A program made the position numbers and the translations under genes. A stretch of DNA of 64,000 nt. Source: Norana najaformis. Taxonomy: Eukaryota > Annelida > Clitellata > Crassiclitellata > Hormogastridae. Location: NCBI GenBank assembly GCA_964023275.1, contig OZ029921.1, forward strand, positions 13,645,806 to 13,709,805, given 5' to 3'. The notes under the pieces are model-generated. The model made no database searches, was not told the origin of the DNA, and saw nothing but the letters and a program-made list of their open reading frames with translations. Below are positions 1-12,390 of the stretch, piece by piece (position 1 is the first letter of the stretch; every line of letters begins with the position of its first letter).

Positions 1-445
1 TGTGGTCGAATATATGTATTATACAGTATCTTGAAACTATCAACATCTATGTGCTTGAAACTTCTTTTAATCATGCCAAGAACTGACAATGCTTTACTTG
101 CTGCTTTTCTAAATTGCTGGCTCCACTTCAGATCTTTACCGATCCATACGCCCAAGTCTTTCTCCATTTCAATCTCTTCTAGGTTCACAACAACCATTCC
201 ATTCCTAAGATGATAGTTCATTTTCTTCCTTGGCCCAATTTGCATGTGTTTGCACTTGGAAGTATTAAATTTCAATATCCATTTCTTTGACCAATCTTCC
301 AGCTTATTTAGATCTTGCTCCAAGAGCTGTTCATCCTCCTCACTTTGTATTTTTCTCCATATTTTTGTGTCATCAGCAAACATCTTCACATAACTTTCTA
401 TTATGTCTGGTATCTCATTTATATAGATCAAAAATAACAGTGACC
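1..445 (-). mobile_element. CR1-like LINE reverse transcriptase fragment, runs off left edge
   Basis: Read on the minus strand there is an open frame without stops from about position 445 to the window edge. It carries the RT active-site motif FADDTK preceded by YINEIPD, then a typical post-catalytic region (KFNTSKCKHMQIG, DLGVWIGKDLKWSQQ, KALSVLGMIKRSF). This order and spacing is that of the palm and thumb of non-LTR retrotransposon RTs of the CR1/Jockey group. The upstream fingers are missing at about 445 and the C-terminus lies outside the window. The lack of stops suggests a younger insertion than the other LINEs here. The clade is inferred from motif style only. Confidence 0.8.
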
Positions 446-2164
446 TTGATCTCTTAGACAAACATCACTGCCTTAAAATCTACCTATAATCTTTCGCACA
501 CGATAACGTGGCCTGTCTCTATGTCAAAAGCAAACGCCACTTCCTCTTAGATTCTGTATCAAAATCTTCTCTTTCAAAGAACAAGCGTTATCACATGCAG
601 CTGTTCAGTTTCTGGCTTAAGCGGTCATCATTCACGACGACGACGAACTACTACTACGGACTTACTTAAAAGCTATATACAAACAGAAATATAGATACAC
701 ACAAACCCATATCCCTCTACCTGTCTATGAATTTTATTATATTTGGCATTTTTGGTAAATTTTATTATTTTGGTATTTTATTTTGTATTAATAAAATATT
801 AGGTACATCGTATTTACAGCGACCTTTACAAAAGAGCTTCAAATATATGTGATTTGTTCGGTCAGTGACTAAGCGTGGTCAACCCTTTTACGAGATGCAC
901 ATGTTATTTTATCTTCGGCTTTCCGGATGCCAAGCGGTTGACCGTCATTTATCGAAATTTTAGCGAAATTGTATGACCTCTGACAGGCCTGTGCAAATTA
1001 GTTATGCCGCTATTAATGACAGTTCGGCCTTTCATAAAATAGTTCGAAAAAATAAAAAAAGAAAATATAGTTCATAGAAGTTAAATAAGAAATCTACACT
1101 TGTGTTAAAAACCAATGTCGTCATCTTGTCCGCTTTTCACAACACAGCACACACGCACAATTTTTGTATCGTAAGAAATTGTGGTCCAAAGCAGCAATAA
1201 GCTGTATGTTGTATAATTATGTTTGCATGTACCATTATAGTAGAAGCCCTCTGTATTTGTTTGCTATGTTATCTCTTAACAAATAGACGATAAAGTGTTC
1301 CTAATGTTTAATTATACTATTATAATTGATCTGTAATAGGGCCTATCCTAGCTAACTCTCAGTGTCAGCTGATTTGCCTCTTACTTACATTCGCGCACCC
1401 AATCACTTCACGTCCATCGCTTCGTTTATCCACCGACAGCCTCTAGCTGGGGTTGGCCACATTATTCTGTAGGCACTTGGATCCCTTCTGTTTACGCTAA
1501 GTAGCGCACCACTGGGCACACTGTTCACTGGCCAGCAGCTCTTTGCTATGTCATTTGTATGCAGTCGACACACCCAGTTATTACCATCGTTCCATCCACG
1601 TCCACTTCCACATACTCCCCTTGTCCGATTATTTGCATCTTCTTGAATTAATAGCAACAAACGCCAGCTAGCCCCATAAGATCAACTCAGCCTTCCACTC
1701 CCTAGGGACAACAGTAAAATGAGTAGCAGTTCCATTGCTTAGGTAACCGTGGGTTCGGCGGAAAGACCTGGCCACCTACCGCCGATGTATGGCAATTCCA
1801 CCTACGGACTGATGGCCTAACACCGGGACCAGCCACTCTATGTCGGTTTGGCACAAATGAACGGCTGTGCACTTACGGCTCGTTTAGTTGGATGTGAACG
1901 GTTGTTAACTGTAGGCCGTACAAGGTCAGCAGGCAATCTGTGGGCATAACGCATGACTCCGCCGTCTTCATTTCTGACTATAGGGCCTGCAAGCTATATG
2001 TAAATCAGTTTTTTTTCACATGCGTCATATTCATTTGTCTTTATCTGCTTGGTTTAGAAATTTCTGGCTATACTCCAAAATAGTATTATTCATCACTATA
2101 TGGCAATAACTCCACTGCCTAGTGTCTATATCGAACTCGGGTTTATGGCTTACAATGTATAATA
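446..2164. other. No recognisable gene
   Basis: AT-rich intergenic sequence. The only longer open frame (1403-1660, minus) has no recognisable motif and no supporting splice or promoter context. I see no RNA gene or defined repeat here. Confidence 0.5.
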
Positions 2165-3060
2165 TTTAATTTAGAAATAAACGATATTCCGTTCATGCAA
2201 ATAGTGAATAGCAAGGGATCTAATATTAACCTCTGTGTTAAACCACGTTCGACATTTGCCAACTGGATTCTTGGCCGTTTTAAGAAATATATTACTTTCT
2301 GTTTGTTCTGTTTCTAAATTAGTGTTTAAACTAATTAAGAGATACACCATGAATCCTTTAGCGCTGCAATATTAGAATTATAATCTTATGATCAACTGTA
2401 TCAAACGCCTTAGACGAGTCGAAGAAAATTTCTACTAAGAACAAGTTATTATCTCCAGCTTAAGATTTCTTGGCATAGCATACATGTTAAGAGTCACAGG
2501 CAGGATATATGTTGAATAAACTACATGAAAACCAAATTGCTTGGCTAACAACGATATTGTGTGATGTACCAATAACCTATCAACCAGCTGTGCATTATTT
2601 TTTAAATGAGCATTAAACAGACTTTAAGTAGGTCTATAATTGTAAATTAATCTTTTATTTTCAGATTTAAATACTACTTTGTTTATTTTATGATGTTTGG
2701 CGCAATGCCTGTCCTTAAATAACGGTTTACTATCGTCACCAAAGACTCTGCAATAATTTTAATACTACTTTTAGTTATTAGGCCTATCGGATCCGTGTCA
2801 TCAGCTCAGCAGGAATTCATATTCTGCAGTTATTTTGCTACCGATAGGAATTCAGAAGAAGAAGTTAATAGGCTACAATTCCCATAAAAAGGTAACTGCC
2901 GTGGATTTATGAAGTTATTAAATGAACATATGGACTCATCAACATCATCAGCCAGTTTAGGTCCAATTTGTGTGCAAAGCTCGCTAAAGTTATGGATATT
3001 AGCCTAATTCATCATCAGTTTTCTCTACTCATTAGATGATAAAAGAGTTTGTAAGTAGAA
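2165..3060 (-). mobile_element. Decayed LINE reverse transcriptase
   Basis: The minus strand shows pieces of a LINE RT in order but scattered over three frames: a segment like GIAPNIIK, a segment like the NYRP block, a QFGF-like block, then a segment close to SKAFDTVDH and a GI-x-G-xxL-xWF-like block. These match fingers and early palm of CR1/Jockey-type RTs. Stops and frame changes are frequent, so this is an old copy. The downstream catalytic YADD block is not seen on the left side, which suggests a deletion or further decay. Confidence 0.6.
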
Positions 3061-4179
3061 CATCCCCCTTGAGATATTAACCGTCAGTCCAAGTCTTTCT
3101 AAATTGTTTGTTATGCATTTATTCGCATAAGAATTCTTTCAGTGGCTCTTCTGATCTGCTTACAGTTGTTTCTGAAGGCATATTGACAAGCTACCATAGA
3201 GAAGTACAGGATTTGATCTGATTGGCTGGTGCTGGCTTTTTTACATATCTCAATTATTATAGGGCTTTCTCTTTGCATGAATTGAACAGGGCGTCGTCCT
3301 ATTATATAGAGTCTTACTAGTTTAGCGTTTCTTTTTATTGCTCAGCAGTTTAGAAAAATGTAAATATATCAATTTATGTAGTAGTTGCGAGTGTGTTGCG
3401 GTTTGGGCGGAATTTATATGACGACTACATATTGAAGAATCTGTCCGTCGGTGAATGGAATTTAAGAGATAAGAATTTGTTTAATCCTATGACACGACCT
3501 CACGACTAAGATTTCAAGATATGTGTGTTTGAGGATTGTTTTTTGATGATGCGCGCAACAAATCAGTGGTCGCCAGTTAGCTTTCTTTCGTGTATCTCTT
3601 TGTCACATGGATTTAACTTTTCGTCGATAAAACTTTAAATGGGCGTGAGATCTTATGCATGCGCAGTCACATATGACTGATCACAAATGAAGCATGCACG
3701 ACAAGCTTCTGTGTTGATGGCCGACGACTGTTTATAAACAGGACGTCAACCGATGTATACATGTATTGTGTACACATACATTGTTGATATACATGCATTG
3801 TTTATATATACAGTTCTGCCGCTGAGACGATTCACCCAGTTTGCCGATGCAACGCAAGGCACGAACCGTCTCCGAATTCCTCTTTCAAATGTTTGTCGGA
3901 CCATGATGATACAGCGCCCGGTATGTAGGCCTAAACGCCGCCTATCTCCCAGCATATACTCGCATTTGCTTCAGTCGTCCAACATAATTTCTTCTGTCAC
4001 AGATTCACTCTCGTTCTCTCCGTTCTTCCCTACATCTCCCTTCTCTCCTTTTTCGGATTTTCTTATAGTTGGCGTTTTCACTAATTTCTCAAGAGAGGCG
4101 TTTCTTAACTCTTAACATCCACCAACTAAAACTCATCCGAACCAAAACTCAACACGCAGTAGTAAAGATGTTCTTGATG

Positions 4180-4330
4180 TACACACACATACGCACGTAC
4201 ATGTATACACTCATACATACAGATATACACACATACATAAACACATAAATACATGAGTACAGACATACGAACAAACATACATGTATACAAACTATATACA
4301 TAAATATACATATATTTGTAGAGACACTGT
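4180..4330. repeat. Degenerate ACAT microsatellite
   Basis: Run of ACATAC/ATACAC-type units with frequent single-base changes. Confidence 0.8.
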
Positions 4331-6164
4331 AGCAGGCTTTGTAGAGATATGTAATAGGGTACCATTTTGATGATAAAATGTTGCTTATTTCTTAAGTTAT
4401 TTACATGCGTTACATAGCTCGTGTATTCGAATAAGACGTGGATCTTAGGTGGCGACAAAATCAACGAGAAACCTCACGAAGAGAAAACAAAACGCCCACC
4501 AACGCCCACTGACAAAAACTGCCCGCAAAGAACCAAAACAGTTATCCACGCAGGGACACTAACACGACTAGTAAAGAGACCGGCAACAACGAGTTGGTCG
4601 CGCGAGACCAACAATCAAAAATCAAATCTGAAAAACAAAAATGAAACAGTGCCTTTTATAAGGTTTGCTTTCCCGCCAAAAATGTACAGATGGCATACAC
4701 GTTGTATGTGACAATATATACACACATATATAGATACATGCACACATACATTATTGTACTTATAATTGTGGTCACAAATTTGTAGGGCGTCTCTTTAATA
4801 GAGACTCCTCAGCGGCCCTTCCGACCTAACAACACAGAACAAAGAATAACAGGATGGCTTTCGAGCGCTTACGGAAAACAGACAAAGAAAGACAAATGGC
4901 CCAAGCACTGCCTCCTAACTACTGACAGGCCGTAATGATGATTATTCTTATGTGACGTCACTAACATATAACCTGTCGGCTTGCAGGTATACCGTATTAA
5001 CAGGTACAAAAATTAGTGCAATTTTTAAACTTAATTATTTCAAACGTCAGATCTGGTGCATAATATTAACACAGAGAAAAGACAGAACACAAAGTTCATT
5101 ACACATAATCTTAATAACATTTTACAGCTGTAGGTCTTGAACTGAAACTGTCACTGAGACTGAATCCAGACGTCTCTAAGTCAAGGCCCAGACCAAGGCC
5201 GAAAAATCTTGTCTCGAGGTCTGACCTCAGCTCCAAGACTGAAACTCACCATCATTTATCACAATTAATCTTCATAGGCCACGCGGTCAGTGAGTTGACG
5301 GCTCATTCAGCTGAAGCGCAAACTCGACAACTACAATCTAACAGCCTTCTCTTGCGGTTACAAACCTCTACAACGAGTGGCCAATTTCACATGCATCGGA
5401 GTTCGAACCCGGACGCAGAGGTAAAAGCAAACTCATCAGCAATCTGGGGCACTGTGCCATTCTGGAGCAGATGCCTAGAGGAAGGATGAGCGTGAATGTC
5501 AGCTGACTGTGTAAGAAGCTGTACTGCAATATGCCAAGTAACGTCTATCAGCCACTCGCGAACATTCGCCCGGTGACCTCGCTTGCACTTTCTGCTCTTT
5601 GGTTACCGCTGTGTGTTCGAGTCCCCTGTATAGGCAGCTATATATGCTCATTAAACTTTACAACGATGACCATAGTTAATATACAATCTTGCTGCTCCTC
5701 GAATACAGCAGTCAGGAAGTTTGTCTAGAATATAACCATTCAGTGCCTAGAAAGATATTAACAGTTGACGCCAAACAATGTTTCTCGGTATATAATATGC
5801 ACAGTTACGATTTGTAGACGTGTATTTTTCCATTATGCTCAGCTGGCTAAAAAAACATTTATCTGTGGAATCGGGTAAATGCGAGTAGGCCTAAGTTTCC
5901 GAGTGGTCCTACCTCAGTGCATCCTTGTTCGCCTGATGCTTGGCTTTTGCACCAGCCTCAACAGCGCAGGCTGTAGGCCTATGATTAACGACCAGAGCTC
6001 TAGCATCTGTCTTCTTGCATCTCTGCCTCGGGAGCAACCAATTACGGCCGGAGACGTAACGGATCCATAGGGTGATCCGTCAACACAATTTCCGTCGTAA
6101 ATTGTTTCTGTGCTCAAAATACCAAATCTCGATAGCAGACCAATTCACCTCCAGCGAAGCCTAA

Positions 6165-6362
6165 CTACAGACACAGACACAGGCAGACACAGACACAGAC
6201 AGACACAGACCTACAGTTACATGTAAATACGATGTACACGGTTTTCTTTAGCAACCGTATTGGCTCGACCTTGTCCGTTTTTTAATGAATTTATCGGGTG
6301 AGATCCTTCAACGCGCATACAGACACGCAGGCAGACACGCAGGCAGACACGCGGAAACACAC
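6165..6362. repeat. CAGACA and CAGGCAGACACG short tandem repeats
   Basis: Two small arrays (about 6165-6215 and 6320-6362) of related hexamer to dodecamer units, separated by a truncated SINE tail. Confidence 0.7.
6278..6335 (-). mobile_element. Truncated copy of the tRNA-derived SINE family, tail end
   Basis: Contains the family tail, which on the minus strand reads close to AAGGATCTCACCCGATAAAT followed by a T/A-rich end. The same block recurs at 20400-20540, 35995-36095 and 49738-49887. Only the 3' end is present. Confidence 0.55.
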
Positions 6363-8120
6363 AATGATAAGGACAGGAACCAAAAGTAGGTAGATGAAGC
6401 CAGTCAGTGCGCTATTGTACGTTAACATCTTAGTCTCCTTGAATGGCTGTCAATCATTCCCGTGGGAAGAGATTAGTTCAGTTGTCATGACTGCCATGCT
6501 GTGCTTTTAACGATAATGGACAGAGGTAGCGAAATCACAGGCTGTGCTGATGTTTTGCATCCTCGGCCCCAAGGCTCTGGTTTATGGTCCCCGTTGAAAT
6601 TCATCCTATAGAGTATGGATCTATAGCCCTAAATTCTGACGCTAGCAATCTACAGAATCAGTGTCCAGTTGGATTCGTTGAGATTAGATCTAAAGAACCA
6701 ATTTATGCACTCAGTTTCAGCAGAATCATGCTATAAGCATTGTCTTGTTGCTGTAGATTATCTCGAGGTTTACTGTAGACTTAGAGATGACAGCAACTAA
6801 TCAGCGAACGTTCTTAGTTCGGGCGTAGATGATCGATACCGAAGCCCTGCCTGAGAGATGCAGGTGACTATGGTAATAAGCAGGAGGGGAGGAAAGGAAG
6901 ATAGAGAAGAAGGCAAGGAAAGGAATGGGAAGAGAAGGAAGAGGAGCAAAAGGAAGGAGAGATGCAATTGGTGCGATGGTGCGGCTGCTTTGAACATGCT
7001 GTGATTATGAGCGCCAGTCCGGCGTTGAAACATATTTGGCAAACACGTCAGTCAGGCATCCGGATACGGCGGCTGGGCTGCCGGAGAAGACTTCTATTGG
7101 AAACGGATGAGGAGTTCGAGCTGATGACTGTTTGGCTGTTTCCGCTTGCAGACTAGCATCGTTATGCACCGATGATTACAAATACACGTATAGGATGTCG
7201 GCCAGCTGGCCAATGGACTTCGTAGACCGGTGAATTCCATGCCTGGGCCTAGGCTTATAGCACGGCCGCCAACGCATACCAGGGCCAGAGCACTGGCTGT
7301 GCGTATAAACTGGAGAGAAATATGGTCTAAGGCACGGATTTGTATACCACGGTGACTGTACGAATGCGCTGTGCATATTATATATATGTATATAATCTAT
7401 ATATATATATACTGTGTTCGCCAGACGTAAGGTTGGTGTATGCTATGCATTGCGTATATTGGGCAAATTAGAATCGATTTACGGGCCCAGTCGCCCCTTG
7501 CAGTGGCAAGCGACCGATATCGACGGATGGTGGCCGTCAGGCTAAGGCTCTAAAACAGTTGGCTTGTCTCTCCATTTCACGAAGGCGTTTTGTACCATTA
7601 GCAATAAAATGCGTACTTTAACCGTTTTTGCGAGTAACCCATGTTTGATACCTGGAGGAGAGAGTGCGTACACTAAAGACCTACTGTTCACGCCTTTGGA
7701 ATTCATGGTAGGCATACTGTCTATGATATTGCCTATACTATAATTAAGAACAGACTCATCGAATCACTTCTGAATCGCGAATTGGTATTACATTGCATTG
7801 CAAAAGCACATGCGTTGCTGGACAACATGGAGCTTGTATAAGCCTATTAAGTAGGCTTAATTCAATGTAGGCCTATGTGGTCGCACTGCTCATCTATGAT
7901 TCTGGAGAAAGGAGCACCATAACTAAACATGAGAAGAAAACCTATGCAAAAGTAAAATGTAGATCTTGTGAAACGCATGCAAATTTCAGAATATATTTCC
8001 ATTAGCCTAACAAAAATGCCTCGCATCTGCCTGCAAAAACTGCGACTACATCTTGAGTTTGAGGCAACACAGTTTAGAAATAAGATTACGATTGCGATTG
8101 CAAGGTACGATGGCTAACCA

Positions 8121-8329
8121 TATAAGTAGTAGAAGAAGAGTTGGTTTTGGAATAAGGTTTTTTGGAATACCCCTAAATGAAGGGTTGGTTCTGGAACACC
8201 CGTAAAGGTAGGCTGGTTCTAGCGGTTGGTTCTAGGATGTTCTAGAACCATCCCTTCATTTATGGGTGTTCCAAAATCAACCATACATTTAGGGATGATC
8301 AAGAACCAACCCTTTTCTTACTACTTATA
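8121..8329. repeat. Fold-back element (MITE-like)
   Basis: The outer ends are inverted: TATAAGTAGTA at the left and its complement at the right. The two halves can be aligned as imperfect inverted copies along almost the whole length, sharing TTGGTTCT and CACCC-TAAATGAAGGG blocks. The whole 209-bp segment could form one long imperfect hairpin. A TA dinucleotide borders both ends, which fits TA-targeting elements, but no transposase is linked to it. Confidence 0.7.
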
Positions 8330-8377
8330 AAATGTTAGAAAGACATATATTGACCAGCTTACACCAGTCTAATCTAA

Positions 8378-9980
8378 TGGCTTCTACAGCGCCGTTATCA
8401 TAACGCCCAAACATCAACTGATGGTCGCTTCAAGTAATATCTTAATCAAGAGCATAACTTTTTTGAGAAACCAGGTCGAATTCCTACAGGTTAGAGAAAC
8501 CAGAGTTTAGGTTACGGAGGGTAAGCAAGTTAGAACAGATAAATTTTAAGCTTAAATCTGAATGGCATAACAGAACCGACAGAATGAGTAGAACTTTGCA
8601 CCGAATTCCAACGCCGTAGACCAGCCAACAAGAACGCTCTAGAACTCAACAAACCAAGAAATGTGCCGAATTCTTCTCAGCCATCTGTGGTGTGCTGCCT
8701 CAAGTCTTTTCTTGTTTGCCAACGTTATTGGCCAAGTTTCTGATCCATATAATAGTGTACTTAATACACTGGTCTCATACAAACGAATCTTTGTCCTCAA
8801 ACTGTACCCTATTGTTCTTCCATATCTTTACAAGTCTCCAAAAAGCACCATTAGCCTTTCCTAAGCGTATCCTTACCTCCCTGTCACAGCTGCTTCTGCT
8901 GTTATTAATCTACCAGGTAGCAGAAATCATCCACGATATCAATCTCCTTGTCATCAATCGTGATCTTGTCCATTTCATTCCATTTCCTATCTTCATGATT
9001 TTGGTCTTTTCTGGATTGAGTCCTCCTGGGCTTTAGACGTCAGTTCTTTCATGCCTTTCCAAGTGCTGTTCAGCAGGGCGATATCATCTGCAAAGTCCAG
9101 GTCTTCTAACCTATCGTCGTTTATTCATTTCAGTCCAGTGTTACTGCCTTCCGTCACTCTCGACATCACCCAAATCACAACCAGGGCAAAATCATCAGTG
9201 ACAAAACACATTCCTGATGCACACCAGTTACAATCTGAAACCATTCACCCACCTCTCTTCCTTTTCTCACAGCGCATCGACTGCCATCATAAAAGCTCTT
9301 GGTGCCATCAGTTATCTTAGTTGGAATTCCATAACTCTTCCTTATCTTCCACGGTGACTCTCTGTGAACACTGTCAAAGGCCTTTTTGAAATCAGTGAAG
9401 TTAATCAGTACAGGAAACTCCCACATTAGAGTCTTCTCAATTATCTAAGTGTGAAACTCTGCTCGTGGCAGGATCGCCCTGCATGTTCTAAGCCCCGTTT
9501 GTTCCAGTCTCAGCTTTTTGTCTACAGCAGCCCTCATACAATTCAGCATCATGACTTTTCCAGGAATTGACAGTAGAGTGATGCTTCCTCAATCTGAGCA
9601 TTCGCTCAAATCTCCCATTCTAGGGATCGGAATGATGATGTCCATGCCATCGGTACTCTGCCTATTGTCCATATGTTGTTGCACAACTTCGTTAGCTATC
9701 TTGTCATTGTCTCAACCCCATATTTAATCATTTCAGCTTTTATTCCATCATTTCCTGCGGCCTTTCTAATCTTCAGGTTCTTGATTTCCCTTCGTATCTC
9801 TTCTTCATTGATATCTTCTATATCTATTTCGAACTCCTGAACTTCCTCTTCCCAGTCCAAGCCTCCTAGTTGTGTTATTGGTTCCGAACAGTTCAGGATA
9901 CTCTCAACATGTTCTCTCCATCATCTTGTCTGTTCCTCGTGCGTTCTTGTCATCTGTCCATCGATCTTTATAGCGCTATA
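8378..9980 (-). mobile_element. RTE-like LINE, 3' half of ORF2, broken
   Basis: The minus strand carries RT motifs in order: IDGQMTRTHEEQTR (about 9960), IRREIKNLKIRKAAGNDGIK (about 9790), NFTDFKKAFDSVHRES (about 9390), YGIPTKI and FYDGS (9300), TGVHQECVLS (9215), LDFADDIALLNS with the catalytic FADD (about 9090), and a C-terminal region with DREVRIRLGKANGAF (8885) and HHRWLRRI-like residues (8690). The longest intact stretch is 9175-9426. The 3' end near 8378 resembles that at 42575-42645 (GCGCCGTT... then CAATGATCG/CTGATGGTCG). The endonuclease is absent, so the copy is 5' truncated. It has several stops and frame changes. Confidence 0.8.
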
Positions 9981-11204
9981 GAAGTTGCTAATTAATAAAT
10001 GCTGTGTAGAATTTAATAATTAGACATATAAGGCTTAGTAATAATGTAACAGCTGCTATGTCTTCTTTCTCTTTCTTAATTACTATTATCGTAGTACGAA
10101 GCTGATTTAGGCATAATCTGGACATTATGAATACGAATTGTCCGCAAAGACTGTGAGTGTTTCCTATAAGGAGAAAGTGACGAAGATATGGAGAGTCCGT
10201 TCTTTTGCAAATAGCCATAGGAGAAATTAAGAGTCACTTGACATGCAATTCAGTTTCTTCTTTTGTGTCATTTTGAAGTGCATGTCTTTGGTTTCATCAA
10301 CGAGTATAAATTCTTCCACTGTTGATGTGGCGTCGATAGTGTACTTGGATCCATAGTCCTAAAAGTAATGTCTGCCAAAATCAGGCATAATTGTGCCCAG
10401 CATGTTCTGGTCATATGGCGCGTTTATTGTGGACTAATGTAAAGTAATGTTGTCATGACCAAGGGGTGGGCAGGTCCCACTTACTTATTAAATTTTATAT
10501 AGAAGGGGCAAGATGACAGTCTAGAGGGAGACTCGGGTGATGGCGTTTGGGGATTACACAACGAGGAGAAGAAACGCGTAAAAAGTTGTGTTGACTTTTT
10601 TTCTTAACGCTGACTTTGCGACTAGCTCGCGACAAATGTATATGTTAAATGCGAGACAAAATTAAAGGGTCTTACAAGGTAACTTAATGGGGCAAATATA
10701 TTTGGTTGTGGATTACGATTAGTTTGCTTATTCCAGACCATACATGTGTGTGAACGTTCTGGCTACATAGCTTTATCATATTAGTATAGTTAAATCAGTC
10801 GCTGAGAATATTATTCTTTTACTGGTGCTGTTAGAATGAAAGCGCAGAATTAATTACTTTCGTCAGTGACTTTTTTGTGTAATCAGAGCAACCTCTCAAT
10901 AGAAATCGTGCCAAGTATCGATTTGTGCAAAGGACTGGATTAATGGTCACCAAGATATGCAGACAGAAACCGATTTGCTTTCTTCAAGCACGCACACATA
11001 CACACGCATAATAATTGACATGTAATTCAGTGCAGAGATTGTCACAGATATTGTCTACTAAGGAAAGTGTAAAACAGCTGAAAACAGGCCCTATCAGAGG
11101 TGGAGCCAGCAGGGCCATATTGCCTGGGCCTCACGTGGTAAGAGGCCTCATCCTTGCATACTGTATCCAGGTATGAAATCCATATCTGAAACAGGACACA
11201 GTGG
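9981..11204. other. No recognisable gene
   Basis: AT-rich sequence with short open frames only. The frame at 9988-10218 (minus) has no recognisable motif. Confidence 0.45.
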
Positions 11205-11560
11205 TTTGGAGTTATAAGGATCTGAGCTATGAAGAAAGGTTGAAGAGGTGTGGGCTAACAATACTGGAAAGAAGGACTAGCTGAGAAGGGACCTGATTGA
11301 AGCTTTTAAGATTATAACTGGAAAGGAGATAGAGAGGTGGGAGAGATCTTCTGAATTAACCAAAAAAGGAGACCAAAGGCCACAGATATAAATTAAGAAG
11401 TCGACAGGAATGTTAAGGTATAAATTCTTGTGAAGTAGCTTGGATGATAGTACTGTCACAGTTGACACTATTATAGCTTTCAGAAGGAAGCTAATGAACA
11501 TAACGGGTACTTTGCAGTAATTGTATCCGGAATGTACAATGGCTCTAAAACAAATTAAAT
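11205..11560 (+). mobile_element. CR1-like LINE C-terminal fragment
   Basis: The plus strand reads YKDLSYEERLKRCGLTILERR and then, with frame changes, remnants matching the R-RRGDLIEAFKIITGKE block and a KKETKGHRYKLRS block that follow in CR1-type proteins. This is the extreme C-terminal region of the same LINE type as the fragment at 1-445, in the opposite orientation. It carries stops. No RT core is present. Confidence 0.65.
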
Positions 11561-12390
11561 AGCTTCTGAATAATTTAAGCCTCACGTTACGTTACTTTAT
11601 AGTCTGTTTTAATATGATATACGCTCAAAGTAGGCTTATTTAGGGGATCTGAAAAGTTAAAGAAGAATATCTCTTCGAGGCCCCGTGAGACAATATTGGC
11701 TGATTGCCAGGTTAAATGGATCCTTGGCAATGTGCCCGATTGGGGCTGCATATGTGTATAGTATTAATATGACCTATGCATAACCGATTAACGTTTTCGT
11801 TAGAGGGTAGACTGATATATTCTATAGATTTTGGTATAACTTGGTGTGTGTCTGTTATATAGGGTAGCAGTGCCAATCCTGCGATCGGTTGCCAAATCTT
11901 ACTTAGCCATTCTGTGTTCCATGGCAGATGGATTCTGCCCTATTCCTCTTTTTCGTCGTCGTCGTCGTCGTCTTCACTGGCTGAGCCTGAAGACTGAACC
12001 GATTATTATTATCGATCTTCAGCTGGCGATACGCGGATTAATCGTGTAGGCAGGCGACTGCGTTGGATGTCTGGTTGACATCGTTCGCTCAGAACAATCG
12101 GACGGCAGCCGAAGTTAAGGCTCTGTCAGGGTCAATGAACGGCCGAATGAATGGACCACATCTGCAGGCGGTCGATCTGTGGAATGACGGGCGATCGTCG
12201 GATTCACGGACGTTCACGTAGGGCTACAGTTTCGAAAGGGCAAATTCTCTCCGACTAGCTGCACTTGAACTAGAAAGTTGGCGTCGGTTGAGGAAGGTGA
12301 TGGACGGCCTTTCATCTGCCGGCTTCTGTTTCGCTTGATTCTTTCGCATAAGACGACAACTCCGATCGTAGGGATTTAACGGCGGCTGTC
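11561..12390. other. Upstream region of the receptor gene
   Basis: No gene is seen. The last 500 bases become richer in CpG and GC than the DNA further left, as expected for a transcribed 5' flank. I could not place a TATA box or transcription start with confidence. A TCGTCG-type run lies near 11955-11975. Confidence 0.4.

Larger units (their letters stand above)
3061..8120. other. Intergenic DNA with simple repeats only
   Basis: I see no supportable gene. The span holds an ACAT/ACATAT-type microsatellite (about 4180-4330), CAGACA-type repeats (6165-6215 and 6320-6362), a SINE tail (6278-6335), a purine-rich stretch (about 6880-6965) and a TA-rich tract (about 7378-7412). At 5396 and 5620 there are B-box-like strings (GTTCGAACCC, TGTTCGAGTCCC) without a convincing partner A box or cloverleaf, so no tRNA is called. 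Open frames at 3753-4115 and 4126-4464 fall in the microsatellite. Confidence 0.5.

Noticed and set aside
5396-5630. B-box-like strings that might mark tRNA genes
   Set aside because: No matching A box at the right distance and no cloverleaf.
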